From NCBI GenBank assembly GCA_018056685.1, contig JAGPFC010000003.1, positions 124,001 through 188,000 of the forward strand: 64,000 nt of DNA, written 5' to 3'. Source of the stretch: Smithella sp. GTDB taxonomy: Bacteria; Desulfobacterota; Syntrophia; Syntrophales; Smithellaceae. Each line of letters begins with the position of its first letter. Position 1 is the first letter of the stretch. The position numbers were made by a program, and so were the translations under genes. A model generated the notes under the pieces. The model was not told the DNA's origin and ran no database searches. It worked only from the letters and a program-made list of their open reading frames with translations. Shown here in pieces: positions 35,115 through 44,143 of the stretch.

Positions 35115-35983
35115 AAGTTTTAAAGCTCGGCATTCCCAAGGGAAGTCTGGAAACAAATACCATTGATTTATTCAAAAAGGCGGGCTGGCGCATTACCAGC
35201 GACGCCCGAAGCTATTTCCCGGATATTGATGATCCGGAAATTTCCTGTAAACTGGTCCGCGCGCAGGAGATGTCACGTTATGTTGAGGATGGCACGCTGG
35301 ATCTCGGATTGACCGGCATCGACTGGATCATGGAAAATGAGTCGGACGTGGTGGTGGTGCAGGATCTGATTTACTCCAAGGTATCCACACAACAGGCGCG
35401 CTGGGTGCTGGTTGTGCGTGAAAATTCTCCATACAAGACCATTGAAGATATGGAAGGAAAAAGAATATCAACCGAGCTGGTGAACTTCACCAAAAAATAT
35501 TTTGCCGATAGAAACATCAATATCCATGTTGAGTTTTCCTGGGGAGCAACGGAAGCGAAGGTGGTCGAAGGCCTGGTGGATGCCATTGTGGAAGTGACGG
35601 AAACCGGTTCGACCATTCGCGCTAATAAATTGCGGATCATTCACGAGCTGATGAAAACCAACACGCAATTGATTTCCAATAAAGCTTCCTGGAACAATCC
35701 CTGGAAACGAAAAAAAATTCAACAAATCAGCACGATGCTGACCGGTTCTTTGCAGGCCATGGGCAAGGTGGGGATTAAACTGAATGTCGCCAAAGAAAAT
35801 CTGGATAAGGTGATGAAGCTGCTGCCGTCGCTGAAGTCTCCGACGGTTTCCAGCCTGTCGTCCAATACGTGGTTTGCCATTGAATCCATTGTGGACGCGA
35901 AAATTGTCCGTGATCTGATTCCGACGCTGATAGAAGCCGGTGCGCAGGGCATTATTGAATATCCTTTAAACAAGGTAATCTGA
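35111..35983 (+). CDS. hisG: ATP phosphoribosyltransferase, long form
   Basis: 290 residues. This is the committed step of histidine synthesis. [20 protein letters not shown] at the N-terminus and the phosphate-binding [21 protein letters not shown] loop are present. The length and the C-terminal domain ([13 protein letters not shown]) show the long form, which carries its own His-feedback domain and needs no HisZ. The start overlaps the hisI stop. Confidence 0.93.
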   Translation: MKVLKLGIPKGSLETNTIDLFKKAGWRITSDARSYFPDIDDPEISCKLVRAQEMSRYVEDGTLDLGLTGIDWIMENESDVVVVQDLIYSKVSTQQARWVLVVRENSPYKTIEDMEGKRISTELVNFTKKYFADRNINIHVEFSWGATEAKVVEGLVDAIVEVTETGSTIRANKLRIIHELMKTNTQLISNKASWNNPWKRKKIQQISTMLTGSLQAMGKVGIKLNVAKENLDKVMKLLPSLKSPTVSSLSSNTWFAIESIVDAKIVRDLIPTLIEAGAQGIIEYPLNKVI

Positions 35984-35995
35984 GTTAGCAGAATT

Positions 35996-36583
35996 ATGGC
36001 CAGAAAAGTGAAAATCATCCGTACGACAACGGAAACAGATATCCATCTGGAAATTGATCTGGATAAAACATCCGGAACAAGCATTGAGACGACGATTCCT
36101 TTTTTCAATCATATGCTGGAACTTTTTGCCCGTCATGGTTTCCTGAAGCTGGTTGTGAGGGCCAAGGGTGATACCCACATTGATGATCATCATTTAATCG
36201 AAGATTTGGGGATCTGTCTGGGCAAGGCTGTGGCGCAGGCACTGGGAAGGAAGACCGGCATCAATCGCTACGGCTCGTCCTGCATTCCGATGGATGAATG
36301 CCTGTGCCGGGTGGATATGGATATTTCCGGCCGCCCCTATCTGATTTACAATGTCAAATACGGACGAAGAAAAACCGGCGGATTTGATCCGGCCCTGGTC
36401 AAGGAATTCTTCAAGGCTTTTACCGACCAGAGCGGCATCACGCTGCACATTAATTTATTGTATGGCGACAATGTTCATCACATCATTGAATCGGTCTTTA
36501 AAGCTTTTGCCCGTGCCTTCAAAAATGCTGTTACCATGAATGAAAACATTAAAGGCGTTCTTTCCACCAAAGGAAGACTTTAA
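35996..36583 (+). CDS. hisB: Imidazoleglycerol-phosphate dehydratase
   Basis: 195 residues, the monofunctional dehydratase. The family motifs FFNHMLELFARHG, DDHHLIEDLGI and the later VHHIIESVFKAFARAF give the manganese-binding His and Glu residues. The phosphatase half found in enterobacteria is absent. It lies 12 nt after hisG. Confidence 0.94.
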   Translation: MARKVKIIRTTTETDIHLEIDLDKTSGTSIETTIPFFNHMLELFARHGFLKLVVRAKGDTHIDDHHLIEDLGICLGKAVAQALGRKTGINRYGSSCIPMDECLCRVDMDISGRPYLIYNVKYGRRKTGGFDPALVKEFFKAFTDQSGITLHINLLYGDNVHHIIESVFKAFARAFKNAVTMNENIKGVLSTKGRL

Positions 36584-36598
36584 TCGCGAGGTGCCGTT

Positions 36599-37273
36599 TT
36601 GATTAAAAATCATTATAAAAATAAAAAGACTATTTCTGGATTATTTTTTCTGTTTTTTCTGGCCTTTGCTTTGACCGTTCAGGCGGAAGATGAAGATTCG
36701 CAGAAAGCTAGGAAGACTAATCGCATTGCAGTCATATCTTTCCAGGCCTTCATGCCGGACGAAGGAAACACCGTTTTTTGTCCGCTTTGCGGCAGCGGTT
36801 CTTCAGGCGGAAAAGTCCTGGAGGGGGCGGAAAAAACCGTGGAAGAAGTATTTGTAAATCGATTAAGTAAAGTCAAGGGTGTTGAAATCATTCCTTCCGA
36901 GAAAGCGGAAAGTGTTTATAAAAGGATTTCATCCGAAAAATTAAAAGAAAATTTTATTGAAAATTTAAGGAAAGTCGGCAACGAACTGGGAGCGGATTTT
37001 TTAGCCGTCGGGTATGTCTATCGATATACCGAGAGAGTTGGCTATAAGTATTCATCGGAGCATCCGGCATCGGTGATTTTTGAAATTCATCTGGTGAAGT
37101 CTGCTGACGGAAACATCGTCTGGCAGGGCTACTTTGATAAAACCCAGAAATCGTTAATGGAAAATATTTTAGACATATCTTCATTCTTCAAGGGCGGAGC
37201 AAAATGGATAACTGCACGTCAGTTAACCGAGCAGGGAATGGATAAGATTTTCAAGACATTTCCCGATTTTTAA
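36599..37273 (+). CDS. Exported CsgG/GNA1162-like protein inserted in the his group
   Basis: 224 residues. It has an N-terminal hydrophobic segment ending in TVQA, so it is probably exported. The mature part has an alpha/beta fold with RIAVISFQAF, VEEVFVNRLSKVKGVEIIPSE and LGADFLAVGYVYRY, which resembles CsgG/TolB-type envelope proteins. A CPLCGS pair follows the first strand and may be redox active. It starts with TTG after GAGGTG and sits between hisB and hisA. No histidine role is apparent. Confidence 0.6.
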   Translation: MIKNHYKNKKTISGLFFLFFLAFALTVQAEDEDSQKARKTNRIAVISFQAFMPDEGNTVFCPLCGSGSSGGKVLEGAEKTVEEVFVNRLSKVKGVEIIPSEKAESVYKRISSEKLKENFIENLRKVGNELGADFLAVGYVYRYTERVGYKYSSEHPASVIFEIHLVKSADGNIVWQGYFDKTQKSLMENILDISSFFKGGAKWITARQLTEQGMDKIFKTFPDF

Positions 37274-37330
37274 CATTAAACAGACTATTCATGATACTTT
37301 TTTTCAAGTGATCCCGTAAGAGGTGTCCGA

Positions 37331-38056
37331 TTGATTATTATTCCGGCAATAGATATTAAAAATGGAAAATGCGTTCGTTTAGCGCAGGGCAAATTCGACC
37401 GTGTGACGACATACGGGGACAATCCGGTGGAAATGGCGATGCGCTGGATGGAAAAAGGCGCCGAGTTGATTCACCTCGTCGATCTCGATGGTTCTGTTGC
37501 CGGCCTGCCCCGTAACGCGAATATTATTCTGGAGATTGCGCGGAATGTCAATGTTCCGGTTCAGGTTGGCGGTGGCATACGGAATATGGAAACCATTAAT
37601 TTTTATTTAAACAAGGGTGTCTCCAGTGTTATCCTGGGCACGACCGCCCTGCAAAATGAAAACGTTGTCCGGGAGGCCTGTTCGGCATTTCCCCATAAAA
37701 TCATCTTGGGCATTGATGCTCTGAACGGCCATGTGGCTGTTCGCGGCTGGACGCAGACCACGGAGAAAAAAGCTGTTGACCTGGCCAGACATTACGAAGA
37801 CTGCCAGGTGAAAGCCATCGTCTATACGGATATCGAGCGGGATGGCATGAGTACAGGCGTCAATATTAAAGCGACCGAAGCATTGGCAAAAGCGGTGAAG
37901 ATTCCGGTCATTGCTTCAGGCGGTGTGGCATCCATGGCGGATATTGAAAATCTTCTGGCTGTTGATGATTGTGAATTTTACGGTGTCATTATCGGTCGCG
38001 CTCTTTACACGGGGGCTGTTTCCCTGGAGGATGCGATAAAAAAAGCGAAAGGTTGA
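37331..38056 (+). CDS. hisA: ProFAR isomerase
   Basis: 241 residues, a beta/alpha barrel. IIPAIDIKNGKCVRLAQG holds the first catalytic Asp and GGIRNMETI and VYTDIERDGMSTG the second site. It converts ProFAR to PRFAR in histidine synthesis. The TTG start at 37331 is supported by the AAGAGGTG upstream and the family N-terminus. hisH and hisF are not in the window. Confidence 0.93.
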   Translation: MIIIPAIDIKNGKCVRLAQGKFDRVTTYGDNPVEMAMRWMEKGAELIHLVDLDGSVAGLPRNANIILEIARNVNVPVQVGGGIRNMETINFYLNKGVSSVILGTTALQNENVVREACSAFPHKIILGIDALNGHVAVRGWTQTTEKKAVDLARHYEDCQVKAIVYTDIERDGMSTGVNIKATEALAKAVKIPVIASGGVASMADIENLLAVDDCEFYGVIIGRALYTGAVSLEDAIKKAKG

Positions 38057-38084
38057 TCATCAAAAAGTAACGGAGGTAACGTTT

Positions 38085-38429
38085 ATGTCCGATTGTGTTT
38101 TTTGTAAGATTGCCCGGGGAGAAATTCCCTGCAACAAGGTTTATGAAGATGAAAAAGTGCTGGCCTTCGATGATATCCATCCGATGGCGCCGGTGCACGT
38201 TGTCATGATTCCCAAAAATCATATTTCCACCCTGATGGATGTTGCCACGGAAAAGGATAACATCATGAATCATCTGATGGCCGCGGCGCAGAAGGTGGCG
38301 AAGATTAAAAAGATCGATGCCAGTGGTTTCCGCACCGCGATTAACTGCAACGCTGAAGGAGGGCAGGTGGTTTTTCATCTCCATGTCCATGTCCTCGGCG
38401 GTAGAAAACTTCAGGATGAATTAGGCTGA
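38085..38429 (+). CDS. HIT-family nucleotide-binding protein
   Basis: 114 residues. The histidine triad reads FHLHVHVLGG. CVFCKIARGEIP at the N-terminus is the zinc-site segment of the HINT branch. Proteins of this type hydrolyse purine nucleoside phosphoramidates. GGAGGT precedes ATG 38085. It follows hisA by 28 nt. Confidence 0.92.
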   Translation: MSDCVFCKIARGEIPCNKVYEDEKVLAFDDIHPMAPVHVVMIPKNHISTLMDVATEKDNIMNHLMAAAQKVAKIKKIDASGFRTAINCNAEGGQVVFHLHVHVLGGRKLQDELG

Positions 38430-38444
38430 GTAACGATGAGGTGA

Positions 38445-38897
38445 ATGGTTATGGATATCAATAAGAAAATAAATGAAGAAATGGTGGCTGCCGCCAAATC
38501 TCAGGATAAAATAAGACTTTCCGCTGTCCGGATGATCAAAGCGGCGCTGCACAACAAGGAAATCAGTTTGATGCGGCCGTTAAACGAAAGTGAAGGTCTG
38601 CAGCTTCTTTCTTCGATGATTAAACAGAGAAGGGATTCCATTGAACAGTTTGCCAAAGGTGGCCGGGCTGATCTGGTGGCTAAGGAGGAGGCGGAGTTAA
38701 AGGTTATTCAGGAATTTATGCCCGCGCAGATGTCTGAGGACGAGGTTGACGCTATCATTAAAAAAACGATAGAGGAAGCGGGCGCTGTTTCCGTCAAAGA
38801 CATGGGAAAAGTCATGAAACTTTTGATGCCCAAACTCGCCGGTGTCGCCGATGGCAAAGCTGCCGGGGAGAAAGTCAAAGCGTTCCTGTCTAAATAA
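38445..38897 (+). CDS. GatB/YqeY domain protein
   Basis: 150 residues of the YqeY family, related to the tail domain of the amidotransferase subunit GatB. KDKIRLSAVRMIKAALHNKEI and QRRDSIEQFAKGGR are characteristic. The role is uncertain, though it is often found next to dnaG and rpoD as here. A GAGG site precedes the start. Confidence 0.9.
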   Translation: MVMDINKKINEEMVAAAKSQDKIRLSAVRMIKAALHNKEISLMRPLNESEGLQLLSSMIKQRRDSIEQFAKGGRADLVAKEEAELKVIQEFMPAQMSEDEVDAIIKKTIEEAGAVSVKDMGKVMKLLMPKLAGVADGKAAGEKVKAFLSK

Positions 38898-38934
38898 GGG
38901 ATTCCGGCGCTGAATTTTGCAATCAGGATAGTCC

Positions 38935-40698
38935 GTGTACGTTGATCAAAGCAAGATTGAAGAAATTAAAAACAGAGTCGATATCGTTGATCTTGTTTCC
39001 GAATACGTGACTTTGAAAAAAGCCGGGAGAAATTTTACAGGGTTGTGCCCTTTTCATCAGGAAAAAACTCCTTCTTTTTCCGTCAATCGTGAAAAGCAGA
39101 TTTTTTACTGCTTTGGCTGCGGAGAAGGAGGCAATGCCATTACGTTTCTGATGAAAATTGCTGATAAGACGTTCCCGGAAGCCATTAAAGATCTGGCGGC
39201 AAAGACAGGCATTGTCCTGCCTCCGGTGTCTTCCGGTAAAGAGGGCAGACAGAAGGATTTACTGAAAGAGGGCATTGTCGGTTTGAATGCGAGGGCGGCT
39301 CAACACTTTTCGCGTAATCTTTTTTCCGCTGCCGGGGCTGTTGCGCGTAAATATCTGCAGGAAAGAGGAATTGCGGACGACATTGTCAAGCAATTCCGTT
39401 TAGGTTACGCACCGGATACGTGGCGATCTTTGACAGATGATCTGGAAAAAAGCGGACTTTCACTGAAACTGGCCGAGCAGGCCGGTCTGATCATTCCGGG
39501 GAAAGAAGGCGGTTTCTACGACAGATTTCGCGGTCGCCTCATTTTTCCTATTGAAAATGTTTCGGGAGATATCATTGCCTTTGGCGGAAGAATTCTGGGG
39601 AAAGGCGAACCGAAGTATTTGAATTCGCCTGAATCGCCGGTTTATATCAAGGGACGGAATTTATACGGTCTGAATAAGGCGAAAGAAGAAATTCGCAAAA
39701 AAGGCTTTGTTTTAATTGTTGAGGGTTATTTTGATTTAATTTCTTTATGGAATGCAGGCATTGGCAATGTTGTCGCCACGTTGGGCACGGCCCTGACCAG
39801 AGAGCATCTGGAGCTATTACGCCGTTATACGATAGACGTCGTTGCTCTGTTTGATCCGGATGAGGCCGGAAAAAAAGCGCTTGACCGCAGTCTGGAATTA
39901 TTTTTAAGTGCCGGGATGAAAGCAAGGGCACTGATCTTACCCGGTCAATACGACCCCGATGATTATGTCAGGAAATTTGGCAAAGAAAAAATGGAGGAGC
40001 TGATCACCCTTGCCCAACCGCTGAGCGATTATTATATTGAGAACGTACTGGGCGCCGGCAAAACGTTTGAAGATAAAAGAGACATGGTTAGAAACGCCAT
40101 GGAATTTATCGCTAAAATCAGTGATAAAAAAGAAAAGGATCTTTTCATCAAACGCATAGCGGAAAAAACCGGTGTCAACGAAGAATTACTGATCAAGGAA
40201 ATCTACCGGAGTGAAGGAAAAAGTGGCACAAAAGCAGAGATCCGTAAACAGGCAATCCATGTTGATTATGATCCGGTGGAGTTGGCCCTGATTCAGTTAA
40301 TGATGGAGTATCCTCAAAAAATTATGCAGGTTGACCGTGAAAAAATTCTGGATTTTTTCATGCAGCCTGAAATACAGCATCTGGGAAAGAAAATTATTGA
40401 TACCTATAAATTGCTTGGTTTTATTGATTTGAGCGTTATTTTATCAGACGCCGCGCATTCATCATTACGGGAGAAAATATATAAATTAATGATGAAGAAT
40501 ATTCCGGTCGATGAAACCATGATGGAAAAAATATTTGCCGATAACATACGGCAAATCAAAAGAAAATGGTATAAGGAACAACATCGACAGATAAAAATAA
40601 AGTTGAATAAAGCTCAGGAAAACGGCAATCAGGATCTGATCAACAAACTTATTTATGAAAAAGAAAATCTATTGATGCAGGAAAAAGAGCTGCATTAA
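38935..40698 (+). CDS. dnaG: DNA primase
   Basis: 587 residues. The N-terminal zinc site has CPFHQEKTPSFSV and FYCFGCGEGG. The TOPRIM core has VEGYFDLISLWNAG, GTALT and ALFDPDEAGKKA. The C-terminal DnaB-interacting part is helical. It makes RNA primers for the lagging strand. GTG 38935 (after AGGA) is the most likely start. It leads into rpoD, forming the usual macromolecular synthesis group. Confidence 0.95.
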   Translation: MYVDQSKIEEIKNRVDIVDLVSEYVTLKKAGRNFTGLCPFHQEKTPSFSVNREKQIFYCFGCGEGGNAITFLMKIADKTFPEAIKDLAAKTGIVLPPVSSGKEGRQKDLLKEGIVGLNARAAQHFSRNLFSAAGAVARKYLQERGIADDIVKQFRLGYAPDTWRSLTDDLEKSGLSLKLAEQAGLIIPGKEGGFYDRFRGRLIFPIENVSGDIIAFGGRILGKGEPKYLNSPESPVYIKGRNLYGLNKAKEEIRKKGFVLIVEGYFDLISLWNAGIGNVVATLGTALTREHLELLRRYTIDVVALFDPDEAGKKALDRSLELFLSAGMKARALILPGQYDPDDYVRKFGKEKMEELITLAQPLSDYYIENVLGAGKTFEDKRDMVRNAMEFIAKISDKKEKDLFIKRIAEKTGVNEELLIKEIYRSEGKSGTKAEIRKQAIHVDYDPVELALIQLMMEYPQKIMQVDREKILDFFMQPEIQHLGKKIIDTYKLLGFIDLSVILSDAAHSSLREKIYKLMMKNIPVDETMMEKIFADNIRQIKRKWYKEQHRQIKIKLNKAQENGNQDLINKLIYEKENLLMQEKELH

Positions 40699-40736
40699 GA
40701 AGGTCCGGCCAATAAAATATTTGAAGGAGACGCCCG

Positions 40737-42497
40737 ATGGCAAAAGAAATTCAGTCCGATGAAGTGAATAAGCTCATTATGCTGGGTGAAGAGAAGGGTT
40801 TTTTAACGTACGATGATGTGAACGATGCGTTGTTGCCCGATGTGACGTCCGCGGAACAACTGGATGATATCATATCGCTTTTTGGAGAAAAAAATATCGA
40901 TATCATTGATACCGAACAGGGTGAAAAGCTGACCCTGAAGAAGTCCATGAAAGATATGGCCGATATCAATCTCAAGGAGACGTTGGCGCTTGGAACGAGC
41001 GCGGACAAAACCGGCGATCCGGTCAAAATGTATCTGCGTGAGATGGGTTCGGTTTCGCTCTTAAGCCGTGAGGGCGAGGTGGAAATCGCCAAAAAGATCG
41101 AGGAAGGCGCCCGGGAAACAATGTCGGCGATCTTTCGTCTGGCCGTCTCGATTGATGAAGTGTTGAATATCGGAGAGAAACTGCAGACGGGTGAAATAAA
41201 AAGTAAAAATGTGGTCGATAATATTGAGGATGAAGAAGGCTTTATGGAGGAAGACGAACATAAAGAAAGAATCCTGAAATTAATCGCCAGAATCAAAGAT
41301 TTCAACGACAGAAATAAATTCTTAAAAACCAAATTAAAAGCAACAAACCTGCCCAAGAAAAAAAGAGATTCGTTAAATGCTCAACTGGAAATCAACACGC
41401 GGCGCATTGTAACACTCTGTCGCAAGATTCGTTTCAGCAAGAAACAGATTCAGCGTTTCATCTCGAAGTTGAGGAGTTACGCGGAAGAGATTGAAGCAGC
41501 CGAGAATGTTATCGACAGATATAAGAAAGAAACCGGTCTCACCGTTGCGCAGATGGACAAGCTCTGGACGAAATTAAAAAAATCCAAGAAGGATGACAAA
41601 CGCATTGCCAAAGAAGTCCATATGCCGATAGAATCATTCAAAAAGATTAAACCGGAGATTCAGGAAGCGCAAAAGAGAATCAAGCAGATAGCACACGAGG
41701 TGGGAATCCCCACGGCAACGCTGAAAACCATTATCAAGACCATTGAAGTCGGCGAAAGAAAAGCGGAGATCGCTCAAAGGACGCTCGTGGAGGCCAATTT
41801 ACGTCTGGTGGTAAGCATCGCCAAGAAATACACCAACAGAGGTTTGCAGTTTCTCGATTTAATTCAGGAAGGCAATATCGGCTTGATGAAAGCGGTGGAT
41901 AAATTTGAATATCAGCGTGGCTATAAATTTTCCACATACGCAACGTGGTGGATCCGGCAGGCGATTACCCGGGCGATTGCCGACCAGGCCCGTACCATAA
42001 GAATTCCCGTTCACATGATTGAAACGATTAATAAATTGATCAGAACGTCCCGCTATCTGGTTCAGGAACTGGGACGCGAACCGACTCCGGAAGAGATTGC
42101 CAACAAGATGGAATATCCGCTGGAGAAAGTGAGAAAGGTTTTAAAAATCGCCAAAGAGCCCATTTCCCTGGAGACGCCCATCGGTGAAGAGGAAGACAGC
42201 CACCTCGGTGATTTTATCGAAGATAAAAGAGTCATCTCGCCTTCGGAGGCAACGATCAATATTGATCTGGCGGAACAGACAAGAAAAATTCTCACGACCC
42301 TGACGTCCCGTGAAGAAAAAGTTTTACGGATGCGTTTCGGTATCAGTGACCGGTCTAATGTCCTGAGCCGCGATGAGATATCATCAGTAGAAACAGAAGA
42401 AAAAACAAGCGAACTTCCTGAACCTCCTGAAGTTATTGAAACTTTAGAAATAACCACATTAAAAGAAAAAACCAGGAAACGTTATACGAAACAGTAA
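40737..42497 (+). CDS. rpoD: Primary sigma factor RpoD with an atypical C-terminus lacking region 4.2
   Basis: 586 residues. Region 1.1 is present ([18 protein letters not shown]), then 1.2 ([19 protein letters not shown]), the charged non-conserved region, 2.1-2.4 ([38 protein letters not shown]), and region 3. Region 4.1 ends normally at [15 protein letters not shown] (Ile536). From residue 537 the sequence is [20 protein letters not shown] and onward, an acidic tail of about 50 residues. The usual HTLEEVG...ERIRQIEAKAL helix-turn-helix that reads the -35 box is missing in all three forward frames. GGAG precedes ATG 40737. A normal copy elsewhere or an assembly error must be considered. Confidence 0.88.
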   Translation: MAKEIQSDEVNKLIMLGEEKGFLTYDDVNDALLPDVTSAEQLDDIISLFGEKNIDIIDTEQGEKLTLKKSMKDMADINLKETLALGTSADKTGDPVKMYLREMGSVSLLSREGEVEIAKKIEEGARETMSAIFRLAVSIDEVLNIGEKLQTGEIKSKNVVDNIEDEEGFMEEDEHKERILKLIARIKDFNDRNKFLKTKLKATNLPKKKRDSLNAQLEINTRRIVTLCRKIRFSKKQIQRFISKLRSYAEEIEAAENVIDRYKKETGLTVAQMDKLWTKLKKSKKDDKRIAKEVHMPIESFKKIKPEIQEAQKRIKQIAHEVGIPTATLKTIIKTIEVGERKAEIAQRTLVEANLRLVVSIAKKYTNRGLQFLDLIQEGNIGLMKAVDKFEYQRGYKFSTYATWWIRQAITRAIADQARTIRIPVHMIETINKLIRTSRYLVQELGREPTPEEIANKMEYPLEKVRKVLKIAKEPISLETPIGEEEDSHLGDFIEDKRVISPSEATINIDLAEQTRKILTTLTSREEKVLRMRFGISDRSNVLSRDEISSVETEEKTSELPEPPEVIETLEITTLKEKTRKRYTKQ

Positions 42498-42562
42498 AAT
42501 ATTATTGACATTCTACTTATTTATGTATATCAATCTATGTTTTTTATGCTTTAGAAAGGCAC

Positions 42563-42638
42563 GGGCCTATAGCTCAACTGGTAGAGCCACCGGCTCATAA
42601 CCGGTAGGTCCCTGGTTCGACTCCAGGTGGGCCCACCA
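42563..42638 (+). tRNA. tRNA with CAU anticodon, probably tRNA-Ile2 (lysidine type)
   Basis: All arms fold: the acceptor GGGCCTA pairs with TGGGCCC (one G-T), the D arm GCTC/GAGC, the anticodon arm ACCGG/CCGGT with loop CTCATAA (anticodon CAU), the T arm CCTGG/CCAGG with TTCGACT loop, and an encoded CCA at the end. The body resembles the minor isoleucine tRNA, whose C34 becomes lysidine. Elongator Met cannot be excluded. An ileX gene next to rpoD is also known from E. coli. TTGACA near 42507 may be part of its promoter. Confidence 0.85.
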
Positions 42639-42785
42639 AATAAACAGAAATGATGACGGAAGGAAAAAAAATATTTCGGGAAGTGAGAGAGATTTCCAAG
42701 ATAAGCTTCCTGACTGCCGTAATGAGACGCACAGAGTCATCATTAGACGGCACAGACAAAAAACTCGTGAAGAAGTTTGCTCAAG

Positions 42786-42816
42786 AAATGCACCCCTAAA
42801 AAGGTGCATTTTTTTT
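42786..42816 (+). terminator. Rho-independent terminator after rpoD and the tRNA
   Basis: AAATGCACC and GGTGCATTT form a 9 bp stem around the loop CCTAAAAA, followed by a run of T to 42816. It is expected to end the transcript containing the tRNA. The zinc-ribbon gene starts 32 bp later. Confidence 0.88.
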
Positions 42817-42847
42817 ATATTAAAAACAGATAAGAAGGAGAAGATGA

Positions 42848-43567
42848 TTGAAAGACAAACTATTGTTATTGATAAAAATTCAGGAATGTGACTCACAACT
42901 TGTGAAGTTATCCGCGAAGAAAAAAACCCTGCCGGAAGATATAGAAAAGCTGAACCGGGCATTCAGTTCATTTGAAGAAGAAATTAAAACTAACAAAATC
43001 AAATACGATGAGCTGAAAGCGCGTCATACGGAAAGTGAAAATAAAATCAAAAGGATTAACGAAGGCGTTGTCAAAACGAAAGAAAGAATGCTCGAGGTAA
43101 AAAATAACAAAGAATACCAGGCGATGCTCAAGGAAATAGAAACCGCGGAAAAATCACGTGGCGAAGTAGAAACAGCCATCATATCCATCCTTGATGAAAT
43201 GGATAAGTTGTCGGCGCTGGTCAAAAAAGATGACGACATTTTGAAAGAGAAAAGAGCGAAGTACGAGCAGGAAAAGAAAACGATAGAGGATGAATTAAAT
43301 GCCGTTGACTCTGATACGGCCGGTTGGGAAGAGAAAAGAAAAGAATTGCAAGCGCACATTCCCGCTGACCTGATGATGAAATACGAAAAGGTCAGAAAAA
43401 GAAACAGAGGAATTGGTGTGACGTCTGTCTGGAAATCAGTCTGTAACGGTTGTCATATGAACATTCCGCCGCAGCTTTATAATGAAGTACAGCGATCTGA
43501 AGAGCTGTTCAGTTGCCCCAACTGCAACCGGATCATTTATTTCCAGGATATGGAAAAACCGGCTTAG
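42848..43567 (+). CDS. Coiled-coil C4 zinc-ribbon protein
   Basis: 239 residues. Most of the protein (about 10-170) is a long coiled coil, and the C-terminus is a four-Cys zinc ribbon with SVCNGCHMNIPP and LFSCPNCNRIIYF. Family members are conserved in many bacteria but their function is unclear. TTG 42848 is used, with GAAGGAGAAG upstream. It is followed after 5 nt by the RNase H gene, and the pair is probably one transcript. Confidence 0.82.
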   Translation: MKDKLLLLIKIQECDSQLVKLSAKKKTLPEDIEKLNRAFSSFEEEIKTNKIKYDELKARHTESENKIKRINEGVVKTKERMLEVKNNKEYQAMLKEIETAEKSRGEVETAIISILDEMDKLSALVKKDDDILKEKRAKYEQEKKTIEDELNAVDSDTAGWEEKRKELQAHIPADLMMKYEKVRKRNRGIGVTSVWKSVCNGCHMNIPPQLYNEVQRSEELFSCPNCNRIIYFQDMEKPA

Positions 43568-43572
43568 ACGTT

Positions 43573-43980
43573 ATGGCTGAAAAAAGCTACAAATTATTCA
43601 GCGACGGCGCCTGCCGGGGAAATCCGGGGATTGGCGGCGCGGGAGCCGTCATCACCGATGATGCTGATCAAGTGATCTGGGAAGGTAAAGAATATCTTGG
43701 TCACTGCACCAACAACATTGCCGAATACAAAGCACTTATTCTGGGACTCAGGGGCGCGCTTTCCCAGGGGTATAAAAATCTTCAAATTTATATGGATTCA
43801 GAGCTTTTGGCCAAACAGATCAACGGCGCCTACCGCGTCAGGAATGCAAATCTGCAGGTTCTGATGAAAGAAGTCCGTGACTTGCTCAAAGCTTTTGAAT
43901 CCGCTGAAGTCAAACACGTCCCTCGTCTGCACAACAGCCACGCCGATAAACTGGCCAATCTGGCCATTGACGAAAAATAA
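43573..43980 (+). CDS. Ribonuclease HI family protein
   Basis: 135 residues. The four acidic catalytic residues are visible: SDGACRGNPG, NIAEYKALILGL, YMDSELLAKQ and NSHADKLANLA. It removes RNA from RNA/DNA hybrids. It is shorter than E. coli RNase HI and lacks the basic handle region, so it is of the compact subtype. ATG 43573 is preferred over 43513, which lies inside the upstream gene. Confidence 0.9.
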   Translation: MAEKSYKLFSDGACRGNPGIGGAGAVITDDADQVIWEGKEYLGHCTNNIAEYKALILGLRGALSQGYKNLQIYMDSELLAKQINGAYRVRNANLQVLMKEVRDLLKAFESAEVKHVPRLHNSHADKLANLAIDEK

Positions 43981-44143
43981 CAAAATCAAGATATAAGATT
44001 TAATATTCTACAACAGCCTGATCTTGATTGCTACACAATGACTGAAATATTTCGGTTCTATCCTGACGATTGAATCAGCCAGGGGAATTGCTCGAGAAAG
44101 GCCAGTAATGTATTTGACAGTCTTTCAGCATGAGTCTTCTCGA

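Noticed and set aside
43984-44030. Terminator after the RNase HI gene
   Set aside because: AATCAAGAT/ATCTTGATT pair across a loop of about 30 nt with no T run, so support is too weak.
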